The notes beneath the pieces were generated by a model that was given only the letters and a program-made list of their open reading frames with translations, made no database searches and was not told the DNA's origin. A stretch of DNA of 64,000 bases. Origin: Proteobacteria bacterium UBA2133. GTDB taxonomy: Bacteria > Pseudomonadota > Gammaproteobacteria > Arenicellales > UBA868. Position 1 is the stretch's first letter. Each line of letters begins with the position of its first letter. A program made the translations under genes and the position numbers. The stretch is taken from positions 1-64,000 of the forward strand of contig DCXP01000085.1 of the NCBI GenBank assembly GCA_002327725.1, given 5' to 3'. Below are positions 31,814 through 40,782 of this stretch, in pieces.

Positions 31814-33376
31814 CTAGCGGCCGAAGTACTGATCCAGGAAGGTTTCAAAATCCATTTCGTCATCTTGTTCCATCTGCTCAGCGCGCTGCAGTGATGAAGC
31901 GGCTTCCTGCTGGAACCAGGATTCGAAGTGTTTGTCGATGGCACCATGCTTGAAAACGCCTTCATGATGTTCTGCCTGTGCCTTGGCGAAATAGAAAAAC
32001 GTATCATCGTGACCATGGATGCGGTCAAGGGCCCGGGCAGAGGGCGTCATCTGCGGGTCTTCAAACAACCGGCGCTTCAGTGCCAGGGCGGTCCGATAAC
32101 GGTCGTCGTAACGGGAAAGACAGTCAGCCAGCGGTTCAAGATAATCGATGAATTCCAATCCGCAGCGCTGGACACTGCAGCGTTGCCCGTCAGCCTTGGT
32201 GATGACAAACCCAGGCTCGCGTCCGGACTCTGCAATCTGGCTTCGGGCGGTACGAACCCGCCGGAATTCATCCCAGTCCATTGGCGGGCTGGGTTCCAGC
32301 AGGCAGGAGATCATCATCAGGTCAAGAAAGCGGATGCCGTCCGCATCGATCCCGATGGGCAGGAAGGGGTCGAGGTCCAGGGAACGGACTTCGATGTAGT
32401 CGACACCGCGCGCCTGTAAGGCGTGGCTGGGCCGCTCCCCGGAGTTCGCCACCCGCTTCGGCCGCATCGTCGCGTAATACTCGTTTTCGATCTGCAGCAG
32501 CGAATCATTCAACTGCCGGTATTCGCCATTCACCCTGATCCCGATTTTCCGGTACGGGGGGTAGGGTTTGGTGGTGGCCTTGACCAGCGATTCTGTGTAC
32601 TCATCGAGGCTGTTCAGGCTCAAATTCACCGAAGCCTGTGCATCACTCTGGTAGCCCAGATCCGAAAGTCGCAGACTGGTTGCATGCGGCAGGTAGAAGC
32701 TCTGCTCGCCCAGCGGTTTCAGATGGTGCGAACGTCCCTCCAGGAAAGTGCCGCAGACCGCGGGTGACGCGCCGAACAGATAAGGGATGACCCAGTCGCA
32801 GCGGTAGAAGTTCCGGATCAGGCCAAGGTATGCCTCGGACTTGAAATCACGCAGAGGCACGGTGGATCGGCTGATATCCCGATACACCCGCCAGAAATTG
32901 TCGTCCAGGGAGAAGTTGAAGTGAATCCCGGAGATCGTCTGCATCAACTTACCGTAGCGGTAGGCAAGACCCTGCCGGTAGACAGTCTTCATCCGGCCGG
33001 CATTGGATTCTCCGTAATAGGCGATGGGAATACTCTCTTCACCATACAGGATACACGGCATGCTGTTGACCCAGAGTTTTTCGTCGCCGATGTTGTGGTA
33101 GGTAAACTGGTGAAGTTCCGTAAGAAACTCCAGCAGGCCTTCGACGCTGTCTGTCACCGGCGTGATGAATTCAAGCAGTGCCTCCGAGTAGTCAGTCGTG
33201 ATATAGCGATGGGTCAGCGCCGCACCTAAGGCGGCAGGATGCGGCTGCTGGGACAGCACACCCTCAGCATCGATTCGAAGGCTTTCTTTCTCGAGTCCCC
33301 GGCGCATAGATGCCGATAAGACACCAACCTCGGCCTGCTCGATCTTTTCAATGATTCGTGCTAGTTTTTCGCTCAC
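31814..33376 (-). CDS. gshA: glutamate-cysteine ligase
   Basis: Catalyses the first step of glutathione synthesis, joining glutamate to cysteine with ATP. At 520 residues it is the gammaproteobacterial E. coli-like form. MRRGLEKESLRI near residue 24 is the ATP/metal site, followed by THRYITTDYSEALLEFITP, SGIHFNFSL and EVRSLDLDPFLPIGID. It starts with GTG. Glutathione-using proteins in the window include the kappa-GST-like isomerase at 188 and a decayed GST at 13622. It is divergent from yjbQ across 40 bp. Confidence 0.96.
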   Translation of the reverse strand: MSEKLARIIEKIEQAEVGVLSASMRRGLEKESLRIDAEGVLSQQPHPAALGAALTHRYITTDYSEALLEFITPVTDSVEGLLEFLTELHQFTYHNIGDEKLWVNSMPCILYGEESIPIAYYGESNAGRMKTVYRQGLAYRYGKLMQTISGIHFNFSLDDNFWRVYRDISRSTVPLRDFKSEAYLGLIRNFYRCDWVIPYLFGASPAVCGTFLEGRSHHLKPLGEQSFYLPHATSLRLSDLGYQSDAQASVNLSLNSLDEYTESLVKATTKPYPPYRKIGIRVNGEYRQLNDSLLQIENEYYATMRPKRVANSGERPSHALQARGVDYIEVRSLDLDPFLPIGIDADGIRFLDLMMISCLLEPSPPMDWDEFRRVRTARSQIAESGREPGFVITKADGQRCSVQRCGLEFIDYLEPLADCLSRYDDRYRTALALKRRLFEDPQMTPSARALDRIHGHDDTFFYFAKAQAEHHEGVFKHGAIDKHFESWFQQEAASSLQRAEQMEQDDEMDFETFLDQYFGR

Positions 33377-33416
33377 GCGATGATTCCGATGCGAGTGTCC
33401 AGAGCGTGTTGATGAG

Positions 33417-33848
33417 ATGATCAGGTGGTGTCAGCAGTCCCTTCAGGTGCGTACTGAGGGACGGGGAATCCTGGATATTACGCCTTTAGTGGCAGAGCCT
33501 GTCGCCCAGTCCGGAGTCGGAGTGGGGTTATGCCATATTTTCATCAGCCATACCAGCGCCTCTCTCGCGATCACGGAGAATGCGGATCCCAGGGTGCATG
33601 ACGATCTTGAAAGCTTTCTCGCACGTCTTGTCCCCGACGGGGATCCGCGCTATACCCATACCAGTGAGGGTGATGACGACATGCCTGCCCATATCCGTAC
33701 CGTTGTAACCGATACCGCGTTGACAGTGCCTATCAGCGACGCGCAACTGGTCCTCGGAACCTGGCAGGGGATTTATCTTTGGGAGCACCGGTTCAGGCCG
33801 CAGGAACGCCGGGTCGTGCTGACGATCTCCGGAGAGGATCACCGCTGA
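33417..33848 (+). CDS. yjbQ: YjbQ (UPF0047) family protein
   Basis: A 143-residue single-domain protein of the UPF0047 family. Some members have weak thiamine-phosphate synthase activity, but the main role is unsettled. The conserved metal site is visible: HTSASLAITENADPRVHDD, the HTSEGDDDMPAHIRTVV stretch and the C-terminal GTWQGIYLWEHR. Length and order are typical. It stands between gshA (divergent) and dusA, which is 121 bp further along. Confidence 0.9.
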   Translation: MIRWCQQSLQVRTEGRGILDITPLVAEPVAQSGVGVGLCHIFISHTSASLAITENADPRVHDDLESFLARLVPDGDPRYTHTSEGDDDMPAHIRTVVTDTALTVPISDAQLVLGTWQGIYLWEHRFRPQERRVVLTISGEDHR

Positions 33849-33969
33849 GCGCTCGGCACGGCCTTGCCAGAAAACCAAATGGCGGCGAGGCTTGGCCGAC
33901 CGGTCTCGGGACATGTCGACCGCGGCGCTCGGTAAAAATGTATAGGAATACAGATTCAGGACAACGCAA

Positions 33970-35022
33970 ATGAAGTCTGCATCCGTCAATCCGGTACCCG
34001 GCGATTACCGCTTTTGTATTGCGCCGATGATGGACTGGACAGACCGGCACGAGCGGTACCTGCTGCGGCTCATCTCCCGCCGGGCGCGTCTTTATACTGA
34101 GATGGTCACCACGGGAGCGTTGATACACGGAGACCGGGAACGATTTCTGGGATACGCGGATGCCGAGCATCCGCTGGGCCTGCAACTGGGTGGCAGCGAC
34201 CCCGGCGACATGGCGCACTGTGCCGGTCTTGGGGAGGCAGCAGGATTTGACGAGATCAACATCAATGTGGGTTGCCCATCCGACCGGGTGCAGGCGGGCA
34301 GGTTTGGTGCCTGCCTGATGCTGGAACCCGATCTGGTGGCAAGCTGCTTTTCGGCAATGCAGGCAGCGGTATCGATACCGGTCACCGTGAAATGCCGGCT
34401 CGGGGTCGATGAGATAGACCGCTTTACCGACCTGATCGGTTTCGTTGATACCGTTGCCGGTGCAGGCTGCAAGGTGTTTATCGTGCATGCACGAAAGGCA
34501 TGGCTTTCGGGTTTGAGCCCGCGGCAGAACCGTGAGATCCCGCCGCTGCAATACGATCGGGTCTACGCCTTAAAAGAACGGTATCCACAGTTCACTATTG
34601 TGATCAACGGCGGCATTACCCGGATCGACCAGGCCAGCGAGCACCTGGCCCGGGTTGACGGGGTGATGGTGGGGCGTGAGGCGTACCAGAATCCCTGGAG
34701 TCTGGCCGAGGTCGACCGGGTGCTGTTTGATGATGTCCCTAACCCCCGATCCCGGTTTGATGTGCTCGAGGCGTACAAGGCATACATGCACGCCGAACTT
34801 GAGAAGGGCGTACCGCTGAAGCGGCTGGCCCGTCACCTGCTGGGACTGTTTCAGGGACAGCCCGGTGCCCGGGTCTGGCGCCGGGCGCTCAGCGAGGCGG
34901 CCTTTCGGTCGGGTGCCGACCTTACTGCCATAGAAGCTGCCGAGGACAGGCTGGATTCGGTGTGCCGGCAGCATGCCGGCGTGGTTGCGGCGCCGGGACT
35001 GTGCCTGGAGGTAAGGCCATGA
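33970..35022 (+). CDS. dusA: tRNA-dihydrouridine(20/20a) synthase DusA
   Basis: A flavoenzyme reducing uridine 20/20a in the tRNA D-loop, 350 residues. It has the DusA opening CIAPMMDWTDRHERYLLR, FMN-barrel motifs (GLQLGGSDPGDMAHC), the catalytic cysteine in ININVGCPSDRVQAGRFGACL, KCRLGVDEID, and the DusA-type VFIVHARKAWLSGLSPRQNR. AGGA lies eight bases before the ATG. Its stop overlaps the start of the AsmA gene (ATGA). Confidence 0.96.
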   Translation: MKSASVNPVPGDYRFCIAPMMDWTDRHERYLLRLISRRARLYTEMVTTGALIHGDRERFLGYADAEHPLGLQLGGSDPGDMAHCAGLGEAAGFDEININVGCPSDRVQAGRFGACLMLEPDLVASCFSAMQAAVSIPVTVKCRLGVDEIDRFTDLIGFVDTVAGAGCKVFIVHARKAWLSGLSPRQNREIPPLQYDRVYALKERYPQFTIVINGGITRIDQASEHLARVDGVMVGREAYQNPWSLAEVDRVLFDDVPNPRSRFDVLEAYKAYMHAELEKGVPLKRLARHLLGLFQGQPGARVWRRALSEAAFRSGADLTAIEAAEDRLDSVCRQHAGVVAAPGLCLEVRP

Positions 35023-36590
35023 AGCGGGTGCGCCGCCTGCTCCTGTGGACACTCGGCGGCCTCGCGGTCCTGCTGGCAGGCGCCCTGATCTGGTCGGTGA
35101 CCCTTCTGGATCTTAACAACTACCGCGGGACGATCGCCGAGCGGCTTGAGCAGCGGACGGGACTCAAGTTTACGCTGGAAGGCCCGTTACGCCATGGTTT
35201 CAGATTCCAGCAGGGTGAAGGACTTTTTGCCGACCTCACGGTGGAAGACGCCTACTTGAAGAAGGTTGCTGGGTTGCAAGGATCACAACATGCGCGGGTC
35301 AGGGAATTAACGCTGTCGCTGTCGGTGATGCAACTGCCTCGCCTGATGCGCGGCGATCTCTTTGAAGGCGCCGGCCGATTCAGCGTGACGGATCTGGATC
35401 TCGTGCCGCTCGCTACGGGACTCGGACTTGACGCGCAGTCCTTTGACGGCTCGGGTTTTCGGGCAATGACCGTGCAGGGAGAGTACCAGATGGGTGCGAC
35501 GTTTACGTCGATTACCAATTTCAAGATCGCCGGGCCAACTACTGAAATCACTGGGGATCTGCACCTTCAAGATGTACACCAGGACTCGAGGGTCGAATTT
35601 GCATTGTCCTCTCCGTTGCTGAATCTGGACCAGATCGTTTCTGAAGAATATCGCGGCCCGCTGGACGCTTTCGAATGGTTGAGTCTCTCTCCGCTGATCG
35701 CTTCAGGCATAAGTGCACGAGGCGTCGTGCAGATCGGTACGTTTCAGTCCGGGGGCCTGGTTTTGCGTAATCTCAATGTCCCGATCTACTCCGAAGGCGG
35801 CGCGGTAGTGGCTTCACCGGTTACCGGTGATCTCTATGGTGGGACGATGCGCATTGACACCGTGGCGCATGTAGCCGGCGCAGATCTGGACTTCAGGACC
35901 AAACAGGTCTTCTCGCAGGTCGAAGCGGGTGAACTGCTGCAGGATCTGGGATTGACCCGCATGCTCCGGGGCAGGGCCGACCTTTCTGCCCTTGTGGCCT
36001 TTTCCGGGGCCGAATACCCTGAGCGTATCCGGTCAGCGCGCGGGGTGGTTACGCTTGAAGCCAAAGAGGGTCAGATCCGGGGGTTTGACATTGCCTCTCT
36101 TTTGGATCGTCTGAGTCAGAGCAATCTGCAAAGTGGCGGGGACTGGCTGGGGGAGAACGCTTATACACCGCTTGAAAACGTCACCGCAACGCTCAGGCTG
36201 GAAGATGCACAGCTGGTTAACGATAACCTTGCCTTTCGTGCAGGCGGTCTGGAGGTTGCAGGTCAGGGAAGCCTTACCCTTGAAGATCAACTGGTGGACT
36301 ATCGTCTCTCGCTGGAGCTGGATCAGCCCGAAGTCGTTACCCTGTTGCCTCCCCCATTTAATTCCGTTGGAATCGCGCTTCCGATACGGGTGACGGGTAG
36401 ATGGGATAATCCGGGGATCATGATCGATATGCCGGCCCTGATTCAAATGCAGTTGCAGCGCGCAATGGGAATAAAAAGCACTCTGGAGCCACCTTCGGCT
36501 GACACTCAAGCGAAGGCCTTGGCCGAGACGCTTGAGGCGGAACTGTCCGAGAGACTCAATCAATTTGCATCGGGGGAAGCAATACAGTGA
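35019..36590 (+). CDS. AsmA-family inner-membrane/periplasmic protein
   Basis: A 523-residue AsmA-family protein. It has one N-terminal membrane helix (LLLWTLGGLAVLLAGALIWSV, residues 7-27) and a long periplasmic part of repeating beta-strands, as in proteins now viewed as lipid-transfer bridges or envelope-assembly factors. RGTIAERLEQRTGLKFTLEG after the helix and the later ALVAFSGAEYPERIRSARG block are typical AsmA segments. The ATG at 35019 follows GGAGG by eight bases and overlaps the dusA stop; the frame extends upstream to 34962 but inside dusA. Confidence 0.86.
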   Translation: MKRVRRLLLWTLGGLAVLLAGALIWSVTLLDLNNYRGTIAERLEQRTGLKFTLEGPLRHGFRFQQGEGLFADLTVEDAYLKKVAGLQGSQHARVRELTLSLSVMQLPRLMRGDLFEGAGRFSVTDLDLVPLATGLGLDAQSFDGSGFRAMTVQGEYQMGATFTSITNFKIAGPTTEITGDLHLQDVHQDSRVEFALSSPLLNLDQIVSEEYRGPLDAFEWLSLSPLIASGISARGVVQIGTFQSGGLVLRNLNVPIYSEGGAVVASPVTGDLYGGTMRIDTVAHVAGADLDFRTKQVFSQVEAGELLQDLGLTRMLRGRADLSALVAFSGAEYPERIRSARGVVTLEAKEGQIRGFDIASLLDRLSQSNLQSGGDWLGENAYTPLENVTATLRLEDAQLVNDNLAFRAGGLEVAGQGSLTLEDQLVDYRLSLELDQPEVVTLLPPPFNSVGIALPIRVTGRWDNPGIMIDMPALIQMQLQRAMGIKSTLEPPSADTQAKALAETLEAELSERLNQFASGEAIQ

Positions 36591-37438
36591 AGCTGGTTCG
36601 ATTTGGCGATCAAAACAAAGAAAAACCGGGCTTACTCGACGCGAATGGCGAGGTCAGGGATTTAAGCGGCGTCATCAAGGACGTAAACCCAGACACGCTT
36701 GATCAGCGAACCCGGCAAAGCGTCGAGGCCATTGACCCCCTGACCCTACCCCGGGTGGAAGCCGGGCAGCGACTCGGCCCCTGCGTGGGAAGGCCGGGAA
36801 AATTCGTATGTATTGGCCTCAACTATCATGACCACGCCGTCGAGACCGGGCTTTCGCCCCCGAGCGAGCCGGTGGTTTTCATGAAGGCGGTAAGCGCGAT
36901 CAGCGGACCCCATGATGACATTACACTCCTGCGCGGCTCGACCAAGAGCGACTGGGAGGTCGAACTCGGGATTGTGATCGGCAAACGGGCCCGCTACATT
37001 ACGGCGGATCAGGCGCTCGATGCGATTGCAGGATTTTGTCTCGTCAATGATCTTTCCGAGCGTGAGTGGCAGATCGAACGCGGCGGAAACTGGTCCAAAG
37101 GAAAATCAGGCGATGGTTATGGCCCCATCGGGCCGTGGCTGGTAACGGCCGACGAAATCCCCGAGCCACAGGCGATGGATCTGTGGCTTGAGCGCAATGG
37201 GGAAACCATGCAGAGCGGCAGCACCGCCGACATGATTTTCCCGGTAACCGAGCTGATTGCTTATCTCAGTCAGTGCATGAGCCTTAATGTTGGCGATATC
37301 ATCGCCACCGGCACACCTGCCGGAGTGGGCCTCGGACGCAGGCCGCCCGTGTTTCTCGAAGATGGTGATCACCTCAGATTGGGGATCACAGGTCTTGGAG
37401 AGCAGTCATACCAGGTGTTTGCGGATAACCCGTCGTGA
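36587..37438 (+). CDS. fumarylacetoacetate hydrolase (FAH) family protein
   Basis: A 283-residue metal-dependent hydrolase or decarboxylase of the FAH superfamily. CIGLNYHDHAVETG, the acidic metal site DWEVELGIVIGKRARYI with FCLVNDLSERE, GYGPIGPWLV and the ending GDIIATGTPAGVGLGRRPP are all standard. The size fits fumarylpyruvate or acylpyruvate hydrolases and 2-keto-4-pentenoate-type enzymes; the substrate is not fixed. It starts at a GTG that overlaps the AsmA stop by four bases. Confidence 0.9.
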   Translation: MKLVRFGDQNKEKPGLLDANGEVRDLSGVIKDVNPDTLDQRTRQSVEAIDPLTLPRVEAGQRLGPCVGRPGKFVCIGLNYHDHAVETGLSPPSEPVVFMKAVSAISGPHDDITLLRGSTKSDWEVELGIVIGKRARYITADQALDAIAGFCLVNDLSEREWQIERGGNWSKGKSGDGYGPIGPWLVTADEIPEPQAMDLWLERNGETMQSGSTADMIFPVTELIAYLSQCMSLNVGDIIATGTPAGVGLGRRPPVFLEDGDHLRLGITGLGEQSYQVFADNPS

Positions 37439-37507
37439 GTTTTATGTGGCGCCCCAAGTGCGGACCGGTGTGCAAGGTTTGGTAAGGATTTTCAAACGGA
37501 GATTTCC

Positions 37508-39187
37508 ATGAGTGAAAAACTGAACAAGGTGAGTTCGAGGATTACCCAGCCGCGGTCTCAGGGGGCATCGCAGGCCATGCTGTATGCGACCGGATTGACC
37601 CGTGAAGATATGGACAAGGCGCAGGTCGGGATCGCCAGCATGTGGTGGGAAGGCAACCCCTGCAATATGCACCTCAATGATCTCGCGGGCCAGATCGCAA
37701 CCGGGGTCCGTGAAGCGGGTCTTATCGCGATGCGTTTTAACACCATCGGGGTCAGTGACGGTATCTCGATGGGTACCGAAGGAATGAGTTACTCGCTGCA
37801 GTCCCGTGACCTGATTGCGGATTCCATCGAGACCGTGATGGGCGGGCAGTGGTACGACGCGCTGGTAACGGTCCCGGGGTGTGACAAGAATATGCCGGGG
37901 TGCCTGATCGGTATGGGACGGGTAAACCGGCCATCCCTGATGCTCTATGGAGGCACCATCAAGCCGGGCCACGCCGGATCGCAGGTCGTCGATATCGTCT
38001 CCGCGTTTCAGAGTTATGGCGAGTATCTGGCCAAGGCGATCTCTGACGAGGAGCGCCAGGAGATCGTGGACAATGCCTGCCCGGGCGCCGGTGCCTGTGG
38101 CGGCATGTATACCGCTAACACCATGGCGAGTGCGATCGAAGCGATGGGTATGTCCCTGCCTTACAGTTCGTCCGCCCCCGCGACGACCGATCAGAAGCGA
38201 AGTGAATGCCACAGCGTCGGCGCCGCTGTCAGGAATCTGCTGGAGCGCGATCTTCGCCCCCGCGCCATCATGACCCGTGAGGCTTTTGAAAATGCGATGG
38301 TGGTGGTGTCGGTGCTTGGCGGCTCGACCAACGCGGTACTGCACCTCATTGCGATGGCGCGCGCAGTCGATGTGCCGCTAGGCATTGATGACTTTCAGGC
38401 CGTCAGCGACCGGGTTCCTTTTCTGGCGGATCTGAAGCCCAGCGGCCGTTACGTGATGGAAGATCTGCATACCGCAGGCGGTGTTCCCGCTGTCATGCGG
38501 TACCTGCTGGCAGAAGGACTGCTCAACGGCGACTGCATCACGGTTACCGGCTATACGGTCTCGGAGAATCTTGACCAGTTGCCGGATCTTGCCGATGGCC
38601 AGGAGGTTTTCCATAGCCTGGCGGACCCCATCAAGGAGACCGGACATATCAGGATCCTGAAAGGCAATTTTGCACCCGGCGGTGCTGTTGCCAAGATTAC
38701 CGGCAAGGAAGGTCGGCAGTTCAGCGGTCCGGCCCGGGTGTTCGACGGGGAGGAAGCCATGCTCAAGGCGCTGGAGGAAGGCCGGATCCAGAAAGGGGAT
38801 GTGATTGTGATCCGCTTTGAAGGCCCCAAAGGGGGCCCCGGGATGCCCGAGATGCTGACCCCGACCTCGGCCATTATGGGGGCGGGGCTTGGATCAGACG
38901 TTGCCCTGATTACCGACGGCCGTTTCTCAGGAGGCTCTCACGGCTTCATTATCGGCCACGTGGTTCCGGAAGCCCAGGAAGGCGGGCCGATTGGACTGGT
39001 TGAGGACGGAGACGTCATCCATCTGGATGCCGATGCCAATACCATTGATGTGGACCTCAGTGAAGGGGAGTTGCAGGCGCGTCGGGATAACTGGACGATG
39101 CCGCCATATAAAGCCGACCGCGGCACGCTGTACAAGTACATTAAAAACGTGAAGACCGCCAGCGAGGGCTGCGTCACCGACGAGTAG
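37508..39187 (+). CDS. ilvD: dihydroxy-acid dehydratase
   Basis: Makes the 2-keto acid precursors of isoleucine and valine, 559 residues. Cluster cysteines occur in [23 protein letters not shown] and [17 protein letters not shown], and [20 protein letters not shown] near the C-terminus closes the active site. GGAG lies six bases before the ATG. The other ilv genes are not adjacent. It converges on ccmB with nine bases between stops. Confidence 0.96.
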   Translation: MSEKLNKVSSRITQPRSQGASQAMLYATGLTREDMDKAQVGIASMWWEGNPCNMHLNDLAGQIATGVREAGLIAMRFNTIGVSDGISMGTEGMSYSLQSRDLIADSIETVMGGQWYDALVTVPGCDKNMPGCLIGMGRVNRPSLMLYGGTIKPGHAGSQVVDIVSAFQSYGEYLAKAISDEERQEIVDNACPGAGACGGMYTANTMASAIEAMGMSLPYSSSAPATTDQKRSECHSVGAAVRNLLERDLRPRAIMTREAFENAMVVVSVLGGSTNAVLHLIAMARAVDVPLGIDDFQAVSDRVPFLADLKPSGRYVMEDLHTAGGVPAVMRYLLAEGLLNGDCITVTGYTVSENLDQLPDLADGQEVFHSLADPIKETGHIRILKGNFAPGGAVAKITGKEGRQFSGPARVFDGEEAMLKALEEGRIQKGDVIVIRFEGPKGGPGMPEMLTPTSAIMGAGLGSDVALITDGRFSGGSHGFIIGHVVPEAQEGGPIGLVEDGDVIHLDADANTIDVDLSEGELQARRDNWTMPPYKADRGTLYKYIKNVKTASEGCVTDE

Positions 39188-39196
39188 TCCGATGGG

Positions 39197-39874
39197 TCAG
39201 TTGAGGCTGATCCGAAGCGCGGCACTCGCGGCGAGCGGCGCCAGCGCCAGGGCCAGCACCATCATCGCGCCAAGGATGTAAAAGTGTCCGGCCGTCGGCA
39301 GGCCCGCGTCGGCCGCGAGAACCACACTGGCACCAAAGATCAGTACCGGCACGTAGAGCGGCAGCACCAGCAAGGTCAGCAGCAGCCCGCTTCGGCGAAT
39401 ACCCACGGTCAGCGCGGTACCTACAGAGCCGATCAGGCTCAGGGTTGGCGTGCCGAGTGCCAGGGCGGCCAGCAGCGTCAACTGGAGTTCGCCGGACATA
39501 CCCAAGAACAGTCCCAGCAGCGGTGTGGCGACCAGAAGCGGCAGACCGGTGGCACACCAGTGGACGAATACTTTGCCGAGGATGAGCACTGCCAGGGGAT
39601 GTCCGCTGAGCGCCATCTGCTCCAGGGTGCCATCGTCAAAGTCCGAACGGAACAATGCGTCCAGCGCCAGCAGCGTCGCCAGCAGAGCGCCCACCCAGAT
39701 GATGCCCGGGCCGATCGTGCGCAGGAGTACCGGGTCGGAGCCCACGCCAAACGGAAACAACGCAACGACAATGACAAAAAACATCACCGGATGCGCAACT
39801 TCGCTGGAATGCCGTGCCACAAGACGGGCGTCCCGGCGAATCAGGGCAAGGAGTGCAGTGGCAAGGCCGGGCAC
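39197..39874 (-). CDS. ccmB: heme exporter protein CcmB
   Basis: The membrane subunit of the CcmAB ABC complex used in cytochrome c maturation. It has 225 residues with six hydrophobic segments. Family features include the opening LIRRDARLVARHSSEVAHPVM, the LFRSDFDDGTLEQMALSGHPL cytoplasmic loop and LALGTPTLSLIGSVGTAL. It follows ccmA directly with two bases between stop and start. The usual next gene, ccmC, is missing: ilvD lies convergently right after, see findings. Confidence 0.93.
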   Translation of the reverse strand: MPGLATALLALIRRDARLVARHSSEVAHPVMFFVIVVALFPFGVGSDPVLLRTIGPGIIWVGALLATLLALDALFRSDFDDGTLEQMALSGHPLAVLILGKVFVHWCATGLPLLVATPLLGLFLGMSGELQLTLLAALALGTPTLSLIGSVGTALTVGIRRSGLLLTLLVLPLYVPVLIFGASVVLAADAGLPTAGHFYILGAMMVLALALAPLAASAALRISLN

Positions 39875-39876
39875 GG

Positions 39877-40491
39877 TCAGTTCCTCAGATGGACAGCGCG
39901 AACGGCTGTCGGCTCAAGGTGAATCGGCTGGTGACTGGTCAGGATCACCATTCCGTTTTCGGCCAGGTGTGCATCCAGAGTGGTCTCAATATCCTGCACA
40001 CCGTCAGCATCGATCGCGCCCAGCGGTTCATCCAGTACCCAGAGCGGGGCACGGGTGAGATAAAGACGTGCGATTGCGACCCTGCGCCGCTGACCGGCAG
40101 ATAACAGTCGGCAGAGGAGGTCTTCAGAACCGCTCAAGCCAACCCTTGCGATCGCTTTATCAATGGAGGCGCTCGCTGACGCCGACTGCATGGTCAAAGA
40201 GAAGGCGAGATTCTCGCTTGCCGTCAGATCCATCTTCAGTCCACAGCTGTGTCCGATGTAGGCAAGATCGCAGTGCAAGTGACCCGGGTCCTGCCGGATG
40301 GACGATCCGTTCCAGAAGACTTCACCGCTGTCCGGAAGACTGAGCCCGCAAAGAATCCGCAGAAGGCTGGTTTTGCCTGCCCCGTTGCCGCCGTGTACCT
40401 GGCAAATCTCGCCGCGCTGCAACTGGAGGTTGAAGTCCTCAAATAGGAGGCGGTCACCCTTAACGCAGCTGATTGCGCGTGCTTCAAGCAT
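39877..40491 (-). CDS. ccmA: heme exporter ATP-binding protein CcmA
   Basis: The ATPase of the CcmAB complex, which drives release of heme-loaded CcmE for cytochrome c assembly. It has 204 residues. Walker A is GGNGAGKTS (34-42), the ABC signature is LSAGQRRRVAIARL, and Walker B is LWVLDEPLGAID; after it the switch histidine is in LTSHQPI. Its short length is typical of CcmA. A c-type cytochrome at 54182 would be a client. The 291 bp upstream (40492-40782), shared with the divergent formate dehydrogenase gene, holds no gene or clear promoter I can see. Confidence 0.94.
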   Translation of the reverse strand: MLEARAISCVKGDRLLFEDFNLQLQRGEICQVHGGNGAGKTSLLRILCGLSLPDSGEVFWNGSSIRQDPGHLHCDLAYIGHSCGLKMDLTASENLAFSLTMQSASASASIDKAIARVGLSGSEDLLCRLLSAGQRRRVAIARLYLTRAPLWVLDEPLGAIDADGVQDIETTLDAHLAENGMVILTSHQPIHLEPTAVRAVHLRN

Positions 40492-40782
40492 CCCGACTCC
40501 GACCCCGTTATGGCATGCACCCTGTCACAGCCCTGATTATGCGGGCAAAAGCCAATCAATGCGCCGACCCGGATCAGAATTGGTAGTCGGCCTGTGCCTA
40601 TACTTCGATCGTCAGCGACGCGTCGGGATGGCCTCGTCCGTCCGGGAAATACGGGTGCCTTGGTGACGCATCCGGACTACCGCATGCTTCAGGCAGGTGT
40701 AATGATCCGATCTGAACACACTATCATGCCTGACGCGGCATCCCGGTAAAATCTCACGGGATGCGTAACTCATCTTCAGCAA

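Noticed and set aside
37442..38344. 300-codon minus-strand frame opposite ilvD
   Set aside because: His/Arg/Gly-rich low-complexity translation typical of an antisense shadow; ilvD is unambiguous.
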